40,667 nt of DNA from an uncultured Bacteroides sp. (GCA_900551445.1 URWA01000027.1:1-40667); one strand, 5' to 3'. Counted from the first letter of the stretch, positions 16,305 to 24,789 are shown. Made by a program: numbers and translations. Notes: generated by a model from the sequence alone, not told the origin.

Positions 16305-16320
16305 AAGCAGCTTCTTTCTT
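16279..16320. terminator. Terminator spanning the radical SAM stop codon
   Basis: AAGAAGCTGC (16279-16288) and GCAGCTTCTT (16307-16316) form a perfect 10-bp stem around an 18-base loop, followed by a T-rich tail on the plus strand. The stop codon (16302-16304) is inside the loop. It lies between convergent genes and may also serve the hydrolase transcript. Confidence 0.75.
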
Positions 16321-16340
16321 ATTATTCCTATCCTGCATCT

Positions 16341-17426
16341 TCAACGGATGGACACTTCCATCACTGGTTGTTCCTTTACGGTATCCAATGGTACCGCTCT
16401 GTATTTGACGCGCTGGAAATCAATCTTGTTCAAGTCAATACTACGGATAGATGCATTATACATCGTGCGGAAATAAATCATCCGATGCCGCATGTCCGTA
16501 GCCGAAGTCCACTGGGTGGCACTTGGAATATTGGCTGGAATCTTCCCCCCCTGAAACTCAATGCCTACCGGAATATCGAAATTGTTCAGAATCTGAAATC
16601 CCTGAAGCACCGTCTGATGGGCATTTTCCTGCTGGGGAGCCGTAGTCTGATAGAAAGCGGCCCGCACGAAACGGGAAGGAGGCGTCACATCACCCGGCAT
16701 GCCCAGGAAACCGCTTCCAGCCCCAAAAGAGCGCAAGGTAAGCTTCCCAAACTCCTGGGGCTGTGCACTGCCCGCATAGAGATTCACATAATTATTCAAG
16801 TTGGTCAACTGCCACTCAAAACCCGGAGAATTGGTCAATACACCCAATTCGTTCTCATAGAAATGCAGTTGTCCGTCTACAATCTCCAGTACTACCTGTC
16901 GTCCCGATACATCGGCAAACCGCCAGTGTACAGTAGACGCACGCGGATCGATGGCTACCACATGTACCTCTTTCAAACTTTCCATCACCTCGTCCACCGT
17001 CTGGCAATTTCCCAAGACCCAGGATACCAACTGCAAATCGGCAATGGAAGAGGATTTCCACTCTGTCTTATATGCCTCATACTGTCCATAGTTTGGGAAA
17101 TAGAACAAACCGGCAGAAAGTCCTTTCTCGTTCAGTCCTTCGGCCACAAACTCCTTCCGCTCTACCGAAAGACCCACATAACCGTATTTTGCCGTAAATT
17201 TCATGCCATCCTGTCCACCGGGCACATACGACTGTGCCGTATAGCCACGCGGAACCACTACGTAGCAGCTGTTCAAATCACTTCCGCCCCATTCAATGGT
17301 ACGAGCCAGAATCTGCGTACTGTCTTTTGCCGTCAAAGTAATGCCGGTACAAGCCTGCGAAGGCTGCGACAGGAAGACGGCCACTGTGGCCATCAGTCCC
17401 AAAAGCATAAATTTGTAATTCATCAT
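16341..17426 (-). CDS. Choloylglycine/bile salt hydrolase-like Ntn hydrolase
   Basis: A 361-residue secreted enzyme of the linear amide C-N hydrolase family. A signal peptide ends at QA before Cys26 (CTGI), so cleavage exposes the N-terminal Cys nucleophile. Other conserved positions visible are Arg42 and Glu45 (ARTIEWG), Asn99 (NEKGL), the VLTNSP motif, and the late Arg in TPPSRFVR. These enzymes cleave amide bonds in conjugated bile salts or penicillin V in the periplasm. The residue aligned with Asn82 of clostridial bile salt hydrolase is Tyr (LFYFP), which recalls penicillin V acylases, so substrate is uncertain. From memory, the characterised Bacteroides enzyme also has FYFP. A single gene, inverted between two functionally linked genes. 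Confidence 0.9.
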   Translation of the reverse strand: MMNYKFMLLGLMATVAVFLSQPSQACTGITLTAKDSTQILARTIEWGGSDLNSCYVVVPRGYTAQSYVPGGQDGMKFTAKYGYVGLSVERKEFVAEGLNEKGLSAGLFYFPNYGQYEAYKTEWKSSSIADLQLVSWVLGNCQTVDEVMESLKEVHVVAIDPRASTVHWRFADVSGRQVVLEIVDGQLHFYENELGVLTNSPGFEWQLTNLNNYVNLYAGSAQPQEFGKLTLRSFGAGSGFLGMPGDVTPPSRFVRAAFYQTTAPQQENAHQTVLQGFQILNNFDIPVGIEFQGGKIPANIPSATQWTSATDMRHRMIYFRTMYNASIRSIDLNKIDFQRVKYRAVPLDTVKEQPVMEVSIR

Positions 17427-17462
17427 TCACTCGATTTTAGTATACAACAAAAAACGTCTGAT

Positions 17463-17495
17463 TTTGTTTCGGCTGAGCGTTTTTTACTACTTTTG
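17463..17495 (+). promoter_or_regulatory. Promoter of the TIGR03915-like gene
   Basis: TTTG (17463-17466), 21 bases, TACTTTTG (17488-17495): a full match to the Bacteroides consensus, about 47 bases before the ATG at 17543. The gene therefore has its own promoter despite its link to the radical SAM gene. Confidence 0.8.
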
Positions 17496-17513
17496 TTCTC
17501 CGAAAGCTTTTTC

Positions 17514-17521
17514 CAAAGATA
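17514..17521 (-). promoter_or_regulatory. Possible -7 box for the hydrolase gene
   Basis: On the minus strand TATCTTTG matches TAnnTTTG, about 88 bases before the hydrolase ATG. No TTG is found about 20 bases upstream, so support is weak. Confidence 0.4.
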
Positions 17522-17542
17522 GAAAATTTTCCATTAAAAGCC

Positions 17543-18310
17543 ATGATTATTTTTCAATATGACGCCACATTCGAAGGTCTGCTCACCGCCTTGTTCGATG
17601 CCTATTTCCGGCGGACCTTTCCCGACCTCTTGCTTACAGAAAAGGAGCCGCTGCCTCTTTTCTATGACGAAAGTCATCGGGTAATAACCGACATGACCAA
17701 AGCAGAACGGGTATGGAAACTGCTTTCCCGAAAACTTTCCCGGAGTGCCCTGTCCTGCCTCACTTATTGCTGGCTTTCCGAAACGCCGGAGGCCCCGATG
17801 CTACTATTCCGCTATATGCGAAAAGTAACGGATGCTTCCCGTTCCATCGAACAAAATTTTGCCGACCCGGATGTACTCGGAGTATATCAGTTAAGTAAGA
17901 AAGTGGCAGGCGAACGGATGCGGGTACTCCAATTCATGCGCTTCCAAAAGACAGCCGACCAAACTTATTTCGGTATCATGGATCCAATATACAATGTGTA
18001 CCCACTGACCATCCAGCATTTTCAAGACCGTTTTGCCGACCAAGCATGGATTATTTACGACGCCCGCCGCCGATACGGATACTATTACAATCTGAAAGAA
18101 GTAAATGAAATTACGTTTGAAAACTCACAAGCCGATTTCCTACAGCACGGAAAACTGCAGGATGAACTCTTGGATAAAAACGAAAAGCTTTTCCAAGAGG
18201 GATGGAAAAGCTATTTTCACAGTGTCTGTATTCAGTCCCGGCTCAACCCCGTAAAGCACAAAAAGGATATGCCGGTCCGTTTTTGGAAATACCTTACAGA
18301 AAAAGATTAG
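17543..18310 (+). CDS. TIGR03915-like partner of the radical SAM protein (DUF4130)
   Basis: A 255-residue soluble protein starting IIFQYDATFEGLLTALFDAY, which is characteristic of the TIGR03915 / DUF4130 family linked to the radical SAM protein encoded at 15015. The family is proposed to act in DNA metabolism and in some bacteria is fused to a uracil-DNA-glycosylase-like domain. No such domain is present here, as the protein ends after the DUF4130 part (IYDARRRYGYYYN near residue 170). It is transcribed from its own promoter. Its last four bases overlap the end of the convergent truA gene. Confidence 0.85.
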   Translation: MIIFQYDATFEGLLTALFDAYFRRTFPDLLLTEKEPLPLFYDESHRVITDMTKAERVWKLLSRKLSRSALSCLTYCWLSETPEAPMLLFRYMRKVTDASRSIEQNFADPDVLGVYQLSKKVAGERMRVLQFMRFQKTADQTYFGIMDPIYNVYPLTIQHFQDRFADQAWIIYDARRRYGYYYNLKEVNEITFENSQADFLQHGKLQDELLDKNEKLFQEGWKSYFHSVCIQSRLNPVKHKKDMPVRFWKYLTEKD

Positions 18311-19065
18311 GCAAACGGGAATAAATCGTCTGGATATCCGATATCCACCAAAAAGAGGGCATGCCCCGGTACGGAAGTTCCCGCACTGCAGCGGTTCTTC
18401 TCTTCTATCACTTTCCGGAAGCCCTCGACCGAAAGTTTACCACGTCCCACTTCTACCAGTGTCCCTACAATGGCCCGTACCATGTTCCGCAAAAAACGGT
18501 CGGCCTGAATGGTAAACACCCATTCCGTATCACTTACCTGATCCCAATGGGCCTGCATAATCTTGCAGTTATTGGTCTTGACATCCGTATGCAACTTACT
18601 GAAACTGGTAAAATCCGTATAGTCGAACAGTGTCTGGGCTGCTTCGTTCATCTTCTCAAAATCCAGCGGCTGGAACAATCTCCAGCAATAAGCCCGATTA
18701 AATGGGTTCTTCTGTGTGGTGACATAATATTTATAGGTACGATACGTCGCGTCAAAACGAGCATGGGCATCCTGATTTACCCTTCTGACACGATACACCG
18801 AAATATCCGGCGGCAACAAGCGGTTGAGCTTGTCTGTCACCGTGTCTTCCTCCAACATCCATTCCACATCAAAATGGGCCACCATCAGGCGGGCATGTAC
18901 CCCCGCATCCGTCCGTCCGGCACCGACCACTTCAATGGCATCATCCCGCAAAAAGGTATGCAAAGCCTTCATCAAGGTTTCCTGTACACTGCTTCCATTC
19001 GGCTGTATCTGCCAGCCATGGTAATTGGTTCCATCGTAGGCCAAATAAATGAAATACCTAAACAT
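18307..19065 (-). CDS. truA: tRNA pseudouridine synthase A
   Basis: A 252-residue enzyme, normal length for TruA, which makes pseudouridine at positions 38-40 of the tRNA anticodon arm. Motifs visible are YDGTNYHGWQ at the N terminus and the catalytic segment VVGAGRTDAGVHA with its Asp near residue 53. The RNA-binding FLRNMVRAIVGTL lies near residue 200. I chose the ATG at 19065 because the longer form overlaps the upstream gene and family members start with a similar strand. The stop codons of truA and the convergent TIGR03915-like gene overlap by four bases. Confidence 0.95.
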   Translation of the reverse strand: MFRYFIYLAYDGTNYHGWQIQPNGSSVQETLMKALHTFLRDDAIEVVGAGRTDAGVHARLMVAHFDVEWMLEEDTVTDKLNRLLPPDISVYRVRRVNQDAHARFDATYRTYKYYVTTQKNPFNRAYCWRLFQPLDFEKMNEAAQTLFDYTDFTSFSKLHTDVKTNNCKIMQAHWDQVSDTEWVFTIQADRFLRNMVRAIVGTLVEVGRGKLSVEGFRKVIEEKNRCSAGTSVPGHALFLVDIGYPDDLFPFA

Positions 19066-19076
19066 CACACTCTGAT

Positions 19077-19745
19077 TTATCGGGCAGTAATATGAAAACA
19101 CCCTTGTTTCAACTCATACTTCACGTAACAGCGGTCGGTCTTGCGAAGGTCGCGCAACACTTCCGACAACACCAGCTTCAAGGTATCCGCACTTACGTCC
19201 TGCATGGGACGGCCGTCAGGGTCCTCCACCTTTTCAAAACGCTTCCAACTCACATCGAATGTAGTACCGTAAAAATGGCAGGAATTCAACGAAGCATTGC
19301 CGTTGGTACGACGCAAGCGCTTCACGTCGTCTTTCGTACGCGTCACGGAAGTCACAATCACTTTATTGGGATTCAAGCCCTTGTTTTCCAACGAATCCAG
19401 GAAATTAACCCCAATCGTATCCAGCAATGCACTGGCCTGCGGCACCAGATAAGGAATGGAATGTGTCAATGAATCCAACCCATAACGCTCACAAGCCGCA
19501 ATCTCTACCAGACGGTCTTTCATTTCTTCCGCTTCTTCACGGGTACTGATGGGACGAATACCGATTTTTTTCGCTGTAGCCAGCTGTACGTCGTTCAAAT
19601 CTCCAAACGACCGTTTGTAACTGATCACTCCCCTGATATTACGCGGATTATTCATTTTCATCGACATGTCCTTCTCCTTGCATCCGACCAGACACACTCC
19701 AGCCAGCAAGGCCACCGCAAGGCACGACTTGAGTAATAGCTTCAT
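19077..19745 (-). CDS. DUF5715 family lipoprotein, peptidase M15-like
   Basis: A 222-residue predicted lipoprotein with lipobox LVGC near residue 22. The C-terminal half shows SxHxxGTTFD (SCHFYGTTFD) and a later HITAR ending, a pattern like the zinc-binding residues of D-Ala-D-Ala carboxypeptidases of the M15/hedgehog fold. I recognise it as DUF5715. It probably acts on peptidoglycan in the periplasm, but that rests on motif likeness. The ATG at 19745 follows a ribosome-binding sequence (AAGGAAG) and gives a standard signal peptide. It is 11 bases upstream of truA and likely co-transcribed. Confidence 0.75.
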   Translation of the reverse strand: MKLLLKSCLAVALLAGVCLVGCKEKDMSMKMNNPRNIRGVISYKRSFGDLNDVQLATAKKIGIRPISTREEAEEMKDRLVEIAACERYGLDSLTHSIPYLVPQASALLDTIGVNFLDSLENKGLNPNKVIVTSVTRTKDDVKRLRRTNGNASLNSCHFYGTTFDVSWKRFEKVEDPDGRPMQDVSADTLKLVLSEVLRDLRKTDRCYVKYELKQGCFHITAR

Positions 19746-19772
19746 TTCTTCCTTATCCTTTTTAATTCGCGA

Positions 19773-19780
19773 CAAAGATA
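19773..19780 (-). promoter_or_regulatory. -7 box for the DUF5715-truA pair
   Basis: TATCTTTG on the minus strand, 27 bases before the ATG at 19745. No TTG at 19-21 bases upstream is seen. Confidence 0.45.
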
Positions 19781-19864
19781 ACACAAAAAACCTATAAACC
19801 TACATTATTACTTTTAGTTATCACACATAAAAAAAGGTGAATAGGACATTCCATCAAAAACACC

Positions 19865-19872
19865 TATCTTTG
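19865..19872 (+). promoter_or_regulatory. -7 box for the YeiH-like gene
   Basis: TATCTTTG followed by GCA, about 50 bases before the ATG at 19922. The upstream element is not evident. Confidence 0.5.
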
Positions 19873-19921
19873 CACCGGATTCAAGAAAACTATTATTCTA
19901 TACACATAAAAACAAGTCTAT

Positions 19922-20998
19922 ATGTTTGAAAAAGGAAACAGAGCCAATACCTTGCACGGTATTCTTTTGATTGCACTATTCTCTTTTGCGGCGTTCTATA
20001 TCGCCGAAATCCCTTTTGTCAAAAGCCTCTCGTTCAGTCCGCTGATTGTCGGTATCATTCTGGGTATGCTGTATGCCAACAGCCTGCGCAACAAACTTCC
20101 TGAAACATGGGTGCCCGGTATCAAATTCTGTACGAAGCAGATTCTGCGTGCCGGTATCGTACTCTACGGATTCCGTCTGACACTGACACAGGTTGCAGCC
20201 GTAGGACTTCCGGCGGTCATTGTAGATACCGTCATCGTAGCAGGCACCATCTTCTTGGGTGTATGGCTGGGAAAAATGATGAAAATGGACAAGGATACCT
20301 CCCTCATGACCGCTACCGGTAGCGCCATCTGTGGAGCTGCTGCCGTACTGGGTGCAGAACCGGTCGTAAAATGTGAAGGACATAAAACAGCCATTGCCGT
20401 ATCGACTGTAGTCATCTTCGGAACCATCTCCATGTTCCTTTATCCCATCATGTACCGTGCCGGATTGCTGGATGCACTGGGCAACACAGGAGTCGCTATC
20501 TATACCGGAAGTACCCTGCATGAGGTAGCTCACGTAGCAGGAGCCGGAAATGCCATGGACCCGACCGACACCCTGGGAATCGCCGGAACGGCCACGATTA
20601 CAAAAATGATCCGCGTGATGATGCTGGCCCCGGTATTGGTCATCATGAGCTTCGCCCTGGCAGGCAGAAAGAAAACCAATGCGGAAGGAAAAGCTGAAAA
20701 GAGTAAGATTACCATTCCTTGGTTTGCCTTCGGATTCATCGGTATCATCTGTGTGAACTCCCTGCTGCAATACCTGACAGGTGCTGAAACGGTAAAAGAT
20801 ATCCCATTGAACGGTGCCATTGAATACATTGACACTTTCATGCTGACCATGGCCATGACGGCACTGGGTACAGACACCAGCCTGGAAAAATTCAAGCAAG
20901 CCGGAGCCAAACCGTTCCTGCTGGCAGGATTGCTCTACATCTGGTTGCTGGTGGGCGGATACCTGCTTACACAATACATCACTCCGATGTTCGCATAA
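19922..20998 (+). CDS. YeiH family putative sulfate exporter (UPF0324)
   Basis: A 358-residue protein with about ten membrane segments, a standard length for the family. Typical stretches are FSPLIVGIILGMLYAN (about 37-52), ILRAGIVLYGFRLT (about 77-90) and the re-entrant GSAICGAAAV motif (about residues 134-143). A HEVAHVAGAGNAM stretch is found near residue 200. The family is assigned as sulfate or anion exporters mostly by genetic association, so the substrate is uncertain. A single gene with its own promoter and a strong terminator, next to but convergent with an AraC regulator. Confidence 0.9.
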   Translation: MFEKGNRANTLHGILLIALFSFAAFYIAEIPFVKSLSFSPLIVGIILGMLYANSLRNKLPETWVPGIKFCTKQILRAGIVLYGFRLTLTQVAAVGLPAVIVDTVIVAGTIFLGVWLGKMMKMDKDTSLMTATGSAICGAAAVLGAEPVVKCEGHKTAIAVSTVVIFGTISMFLYPIMYRAGLLDALGNTGVAIYTGSTLHEVAHVAGAGNAMDPTDTLGIAGTATITKMIRVMMLAPVLVIMSFALAGRKKTNAEGKAEKSKITIPWFAFGFIGIICVNSLLQYLTGAETVKDIPLNGAIEYIDTFMLTMAMTALGTDTSLEKFKQAGAKPFLLAGLLYIWLLVGGYLLTQYITPMFA

Positions 20999-21021
20999 GA
21001 CAACTACTCATACAAATACAT

Positions 21022-21063
21022 AAAAGGAATGGAGGCATCTTTCAGGTTGCCTCCATTCCTTTT
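21022..21063. terminator. Bidirectional terminator between YeiH-like and AraC genes
   Basis: AAAAGGAATGGAGGCA (21022-21037) and TGCCTCCATTCCTTTT (21048-21063) form a perfect 16-bp stem around a 10-base loop. The A and T ends make it functional in both directions. Confidence 0.9.
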
Positions 21064-21078
21064 ATACAATTATACATC

Positions 21079-21924
21079 TTATTTATTCCGATACTGTTTG
21101 GGCGACATACCCGTATAACGCTTGAAATACTTCCCGAAAAAAGAAATGTCAGAAAAATTCAATGAATAAGCAATTTCCTGCACAGTCATATCGGTAGAAC
21201 GCAACTTTGCCTGTGCGTCCCGTATGATAAAGGAAGAAAGAATATCAGTCAGCGTTTTCCCTGTCACTTTTTTCACCGTCGTACTCAGATGCTGAGGAGA
21301 CAGATGCAATTTTTCGGCATAAAAAGATACATTGCGCTCTGTCTTGTAATACTGCACAATAATCCGTACCAGCTCTTTCACAATTTCCTGATTGCGATTA
21401 TACCTCGGCGAATTATCCTCTCCTCTTCTCTTATATACTCCGCCCAATGCCAGCAAAAGCTGCGTATAAATCAGACCAATCTGCATTTCCGTCATTTCTT
21501 CCTGTAGCTTCTGACGTCGAATCAACAGACGAATGCTGTCACGGAACAGTTCAAATTTTTCTTTTTGCATTTCGATCACCGGACGTTCAAATATATAAGG
21601 AGTATATTCCACCGTATAAGAAAACAATTTAGCTCCTTCTATCAGTTTTCTGGAAAAAGCCACAAATATAAACCGGCAATCCGTGCTTTGTTCTTCAATT
21701 TGGAAAAATACACCCGGAAACAAAATGGCCAGCGCTCCTTCCTTCATTTCATAATGCGTCAAGTGAATCTTCACACGACAATTTCCCCTCAGACACAAAA
21801 GGAAAAGGCATCCCGGAAAAGGAGCAGAAACCTGAAACAACTGTCTGAAGCCGCCCGTCATGTCTATACCTGCTATCATATTCTGATCTTCAGGCAACAA
21901 ATCAAGCTTTTCCAATTTTTTCAT
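21079..21924 (-). CDS. AraC family transcriptional regulator
   Basis: A 281-residue regulator. The N-terminal part (about 1-165) is a cupin-like sensor domain. The C-terminal 95 residues hold the two helix-turn-helix motifs of AraC, with VSFYAEKLHLSPQHLSTTVKKVTGK as the first and the family signature IAYSLNFSDISFFGKYFKRYTGMSPKQYR as the second. The effector and targets are unknown; no clear target site is visible near it. It has its own promoter and shares a terminator with the YeiH-like gene. Confidence 0.93.
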   Translation of the reverse strand: MKKLEKLDLLPEDQNMIAGIDMTGGFRQLFQVSAPFPGCLFLLCLRGNCRVKIHLTHYEMKEGALAILFPGVFFQIEEQSTDCRFIFVAFSRKLIEGAKLFSYTVEYTPYIFERPVIEMQKEKFELFRDSIRLLIRRQKLQEEMTEMQIGLIYTQLLLALGGVYKRRGEDNSPRYNRNQEIVKELVRIIVQYYKTERNVSFYAEKLHLSPQHLSTTVKKVTGKTLTDILSSFIIRDAQAKLRSTDMTVQEIAYSLNFSDISFFGKYFKRYTGMSPKQYRNK

Positions 21925-21946
21925 TCTATCACTCTTTTATTCAAGG

Positions 21947-21977
21947 CAAATATAGAGGTTCTCCCAATAGATTCCAA
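21947..21977 (-). promoter_or_regulatory. Promoter of the AraC regulator gene
   Basis: On the minus strand TTG (21975-21977), 20 bases, TATATTTG (21947-21954), about 23 bases before the ATG. Confidence 0.7.
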
Positions 21978-22009
21978 CACAAAGGAACACACAATGAGTT
22001 AAAAAGAAA

Positions 22010-22039
22010 AAAGAAAAGCCGGATATGCTCCGGCCTTTT
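22010..22039 (-). terminator. Terminator of the HdeD-like gene
   Basis: On the minus strand TCCGGC... pairs with its complement around GCATA (GCCGGA/TCCGGC on the plus strand), followed by a long T-rich tract. It lies directly after the stop codon at 22041. Confidence 0.75.
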
Positions 22040-22040
22040 A

Positions 22041-22610
22041 CTAATCCTTTATTTCTTCAATAGGCACCACATCTTCTATCTTGCTCTTTGTCCTGCGGAA
22101 ACGCAGCAACCGGAAAAGATCCATCAAACCATATACAATGGACGATACCCCCAACACAATAAACGGAATTTCAGCCGTCTCAAACGGATTGAACAAAACC
22201 GTAATACCTGCCGCCAAGACCAACACCGGCACCACATATACGCCAAAGGGAACCGGCATGAACGAACGGGCTGCAATCAGATTGGCCAGCTGACTGATTC
22301 CTCCCAGCACCAGCAACACGCCCAGTACATACATCAGCACGCCCACAAAAAAAGAGGGCATGATAATGAGCCATATTCCAAAAAGAGTGCTCCCCAAAGC
22401 CACAATCGGAAATACCGGACGAGGAGCTTCTGCCTTTCTCCGATTCAGCATGGCCAGATAGGTGAACAATCCCACTAAACCGGGTATCAGAAACAACACA
22501 CCAATGGTAATTACCAGGTAATTCACCGCCACATCGGGCCATGTCACGAGCAGGATTCCGAGAATCAATGCACAAAGTGAACCTACCAATGCATAATTCA
22601 AAGATTTCAT
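22041..22610 (-). CDS. HdeD family membrane protein (DUF308)
   Basis: A 189-residue protein with six hydrophobic segments in repeated pairs (about 8-30, 33-55, 70-90, 92-112, 122-140, 146-165) and a charged C-terminal tail. The repeat pattern GILLVTWP...ITIGVLFLIPGLVGL and VLMYVLGVLLVLGGISQL is that of the DUF308/HdeD family, which in enterobacteria is linked to acid resistance. In Bacteroidales the role is not established. It has its own consensus promoter and terminator, so it is probably a single-gene unit. Confidence 0.85.
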   Translation of the reverse strand: MKSLNYALVGSLCALILGILLVTWPDVAVNYLVITIGVLFLIPGLVGLFTYLAMLNRRKAEAPRPVFPIVALGSTLFGIWLIIMPSFFVGVLMYVLGVLLVLGGISQLANLIAARSFMPVPFGVYVVPVLVLAAGITVLFNPFETAEIPFIVLGVSSIVYGLMDLFRLLRFRRTKSKIEDVVPIEEIKD

Positions 22611-22637
22611 ACTTTCATCTGTTTAAAATTCATTACT

Positions 22638-22668
22638 CAAAGGTAGTGAAAAAGTATCAATTTACAAA
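22638..22668 (-). promoter_or_regulatory. Promoter of the HdeD-like gene
   Basis: On the minus strand TTTG (22665-22668), 19 bases, TACCTTTG (22638-22645): a full consensus match, about 28 bases before the ATG. Confidence 0.8.
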
Positions 22669-22676
22669 CAAATCCT

Positions 22677-22702
22677 TTAAAAGGATAATCAATAGATTAT
22701 CC
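22677..22702 (-). terminator. Terminator of the heme/imelysin operon
   Basis: GGATAATC (22683-22690) and GATTATCC (22695-22702) form a perfect 8-bp stem around AATA, and on the minus strand it is followed by TTTT. The stem overlaps the last codons of the CcsBA gene. It is AT-rich and short, so efficiency is uncertain. Confidence 0.5.
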
Positions 22703-24784
22703 CGCATAACTATGCATGCCTCCTAACACATAGTTCACTCCAAAATATGTCATCAATACCGTAGAAAAAGCTAAAATCAAATATAAATGAAAGACATCGG
22801 GACGTTGAAACAAAGGAAAACTTTTCCAATGAAAAGCTGCTCCGTAAACCAGAAAAGTAATTAAAGCCCACACCTCTTTCGGGTCCCATGTCCAATAACT
22901 CCCCCAGGAAACATTAGCCCAGACCGCTCCAATAAAAATACCTACACCTAGCAACAGCACCGCAGGATAGAGTAGTAATCGGCAACATAACGTGAGACGT
23001 TCCATCTGAACCACCTGTTTCCGCACTACAAGAGCAAAGATACTGCACAGGCAAATAAACGCAAACAATGCATACGAAATCATGATAAGGGACACATGAA
23101 TACTCAACCAAGGAGAGAGCAATACTGGCATCAATGGAGTAATCTGCGGATTCTTTTCTCCCAACCAAGCAACCAACAACACCCATCCGGACAGCAACAA
23201 CCCTGCCGGAAGGAGTAACACCAAACGACGCCTCCAGATGCAAGCCCCCAGCAGCAGACAGCCAGCCAAAAAAAGCATCGTCTCCGGCCCATTTCCAAGT
23301 GGGATACGCCCTCCAATATACCATCGAAGCAAATAAGCCCCCCAGTGTACCAGACACGATGTCCAAAGCCCGACTTTCAACACACCATATACCCAGTTGC
23401 GCTTATAGTTGACTTGAGGAGCTACCACATAAAAACGTAACCACCAGAAAAAGCCTGCAATTCCCAGAAAAAGGTTGTACATAAACAAAATTTTAGAGAA
23501 AGGGATTGCATTGTAACACAATTCCGCCTGAACCCGAAGAGATGACAATGGCTCTACACTTCCATCAGTCGGTAAAGGCTGGATAAGCGTACCCTTTCTC
23601 AACATCAAGACCATACCCACTTTTTCATCCAGTTCCCTTATCTCTTTCTCCAATTTCTCAGCCTGATGCTGTTCCAACCATCCTTTGAAAAGTCCACTCT
23701 GCCTTTTTCTCTGCCCTTCGTTCCACACTTTTTCCAAACGATAACTCTTTCCATCGAATAAATCCACCAAGGCCACATGGTCAGACTTCAACTTTAACAT
23801 CCGACGAAGATTGTCACTCTTTACGTAAAACATCGGTTCATGCTGCCACTCTTCGGGATATAATAACCAGCTTGCCACTACCTGTTCAGGAGTCAAGCCT
23901 TGGTAAGTGGCACTTCCACATAACTTCAACGTAAAATCACGGGCCAAAGTATTAAACGGCACCACCCGATTTTGATAAATAACCTGACGTGTCCTAAGTT
24001 TTTCCGCATCCTGCCGTGCCAACACACGCACCGGCTGAGCTTGTAGAACAGGTAATGATATCCCCCATAACACACAAATTAAGCCAGCCTTTCTCCAAAC
24101 CGGATGATGCAACAAGTTCCAAAAGGTTTCCTTCCGACTCGCCAGCAAACTGACTGCAGAAAAAAGCAGACACACATATCCTGCATAGGTTACAGCAATG
24201 CCCCAAGGATCATGATTGACACTCAACCAGCTACCAGACCAATCGGTATCAAAAGACGACTGATAGAAACGATAACCGTCTACTGAAAGAATATGATTCA
24301 TTGAAATGATTTCTTTACGCTCTTCTCCCTTCACCCAACAAGTTACATAACTTAAATAATCCATCGGAGCTTCCGTACCTGGATAATATGCCACCCTGAA
24401 ACTGTCCAACCGGATATGAAAAGGCATTTCCCGTGAAACCTGATCAGAAGTTGCCACAAACAAATTGGTCTTCTTCCCTTGTTCAAGATGTATATACCCT
24501 TTCTCTCCCGTCAAAAAGGTAAGCAAGGCCCCTCCCAGTATGACCAGGAGAGAGCCATGCCACCACACAACGGAGAAACGCATTCCCATCCGGTACTTTC
24601 TCAGCACCCGCAACAGGACACAAGCCAACGTTCCCCACAAGCTACAAAAGCAAAATGAACGATAAATATGAGTTTCCACAAAAGGAGTCCCATATACTTG
24701 TTCCAGTAAAGTGGCTGCAACCAGCAATATAATCAGAGTTACATAAAGAAAAACTCCAGCTATTTTCCATCCACGTGCTTCCAT
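22697..24784 (-). CDS. ccsBA: Cytochrome c synthase CcsBA (ResB-CcsA fusion)
   Basis: A 695-residue system II cytochrome c biogenesis protein. The N-terminal part (to about residue 230) is ResB-like, with membrane helices and a periplasmic domain. The C-terminal part (from about 430) is CcsA-like, with eight helices and the tryptophan-rich heme-handling motif WGSYWTWDPKEVWAL near residue 635. His residues that can ligate heme occur in the CcsA half (for example CLVHWG and SIHVSL). It moves heme across the membrane and attaches it to CxxCH motifs. The ATG at 24784 follows the previous stop by 5 bases; an in-frame TTG at 24793 is a weaker start. It closes an operon that encodes two proteins with three CxxCH sites in total, likely its clients. 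Confidence 0.92.
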   Translation of the reverse strand: MEARGWKIAGVFLYVTLIILLVAATLLEQVYGTPFVETHIYRSFCFCSLWGTLACVLLRVLRKYRMGMRFSVVWWHGSLLVILGGALLTFLTGEKGYIHLEQGKKTNLFVATSDQVSREMPFHIRLDSFRVAYYPGTEAPMDYLSYVTCWVKGEERKEIISMNHILSVDGYRFYQSSFDTDWSGSWLSVNHDPWGIAVTYAGYVCLLFSAVSLLASRKETFWNLLHHPVWRKAGLICVLWGISLPVLQAQPVRVLARQDAEKLRTRQVIYQNRVVPFNTLARDFTLKLCGSATYQGLTPEQVVASWLLYPEEWQHEPMFYVKSDNLRRMLKLKSDHVALVDLFDGKSYRLEKVWNEGQRKRQSGLFKGWLEQHQAEKLEKEIRELDEKVGMVLMLRKGTLIQPLPTDGSVEPLSSLRVQAELCYNAIPFSKILFMYNLFLGIAGFFWWLRFYVVAPQVNYKRNWVYGVLKVGLWTSCLVHWGAYLLRWYIGGRIPLGNGPETMLFLAGCLLLGACIWRRRLVLLLPAGLLLSGWVLLVAWLGEKNPQITPLMPVLLSPWLSIHVSLIMISYALFAFICLCSIFALVVRKQVVQMERLTLCCRLLLYPAVLLLGVGIFIGAVWANVSWGSYWTWDPKEVWALITFLVYGAAFHWKSFPLFQRPDVFHLYLILAFSTVLMTYFGVNYVLGGMHSYAG

Positions 24785-24789
24785 AGATT

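Noticed and set aside
16368..17522. 384-residue plus-strand frame opposite the bile salt hydrolase-like gene
   Set aside because: The minus frame has signal peptide and catalytic residues; the other is a by-product of codon choice.
19976..20974. 332-residue minus-strand frame opposite the YeiH-like gene
   Set aside because: Composition (Gly, Ser, Cys, His rich) is that of a reverse shadow of a membrane protein gene.
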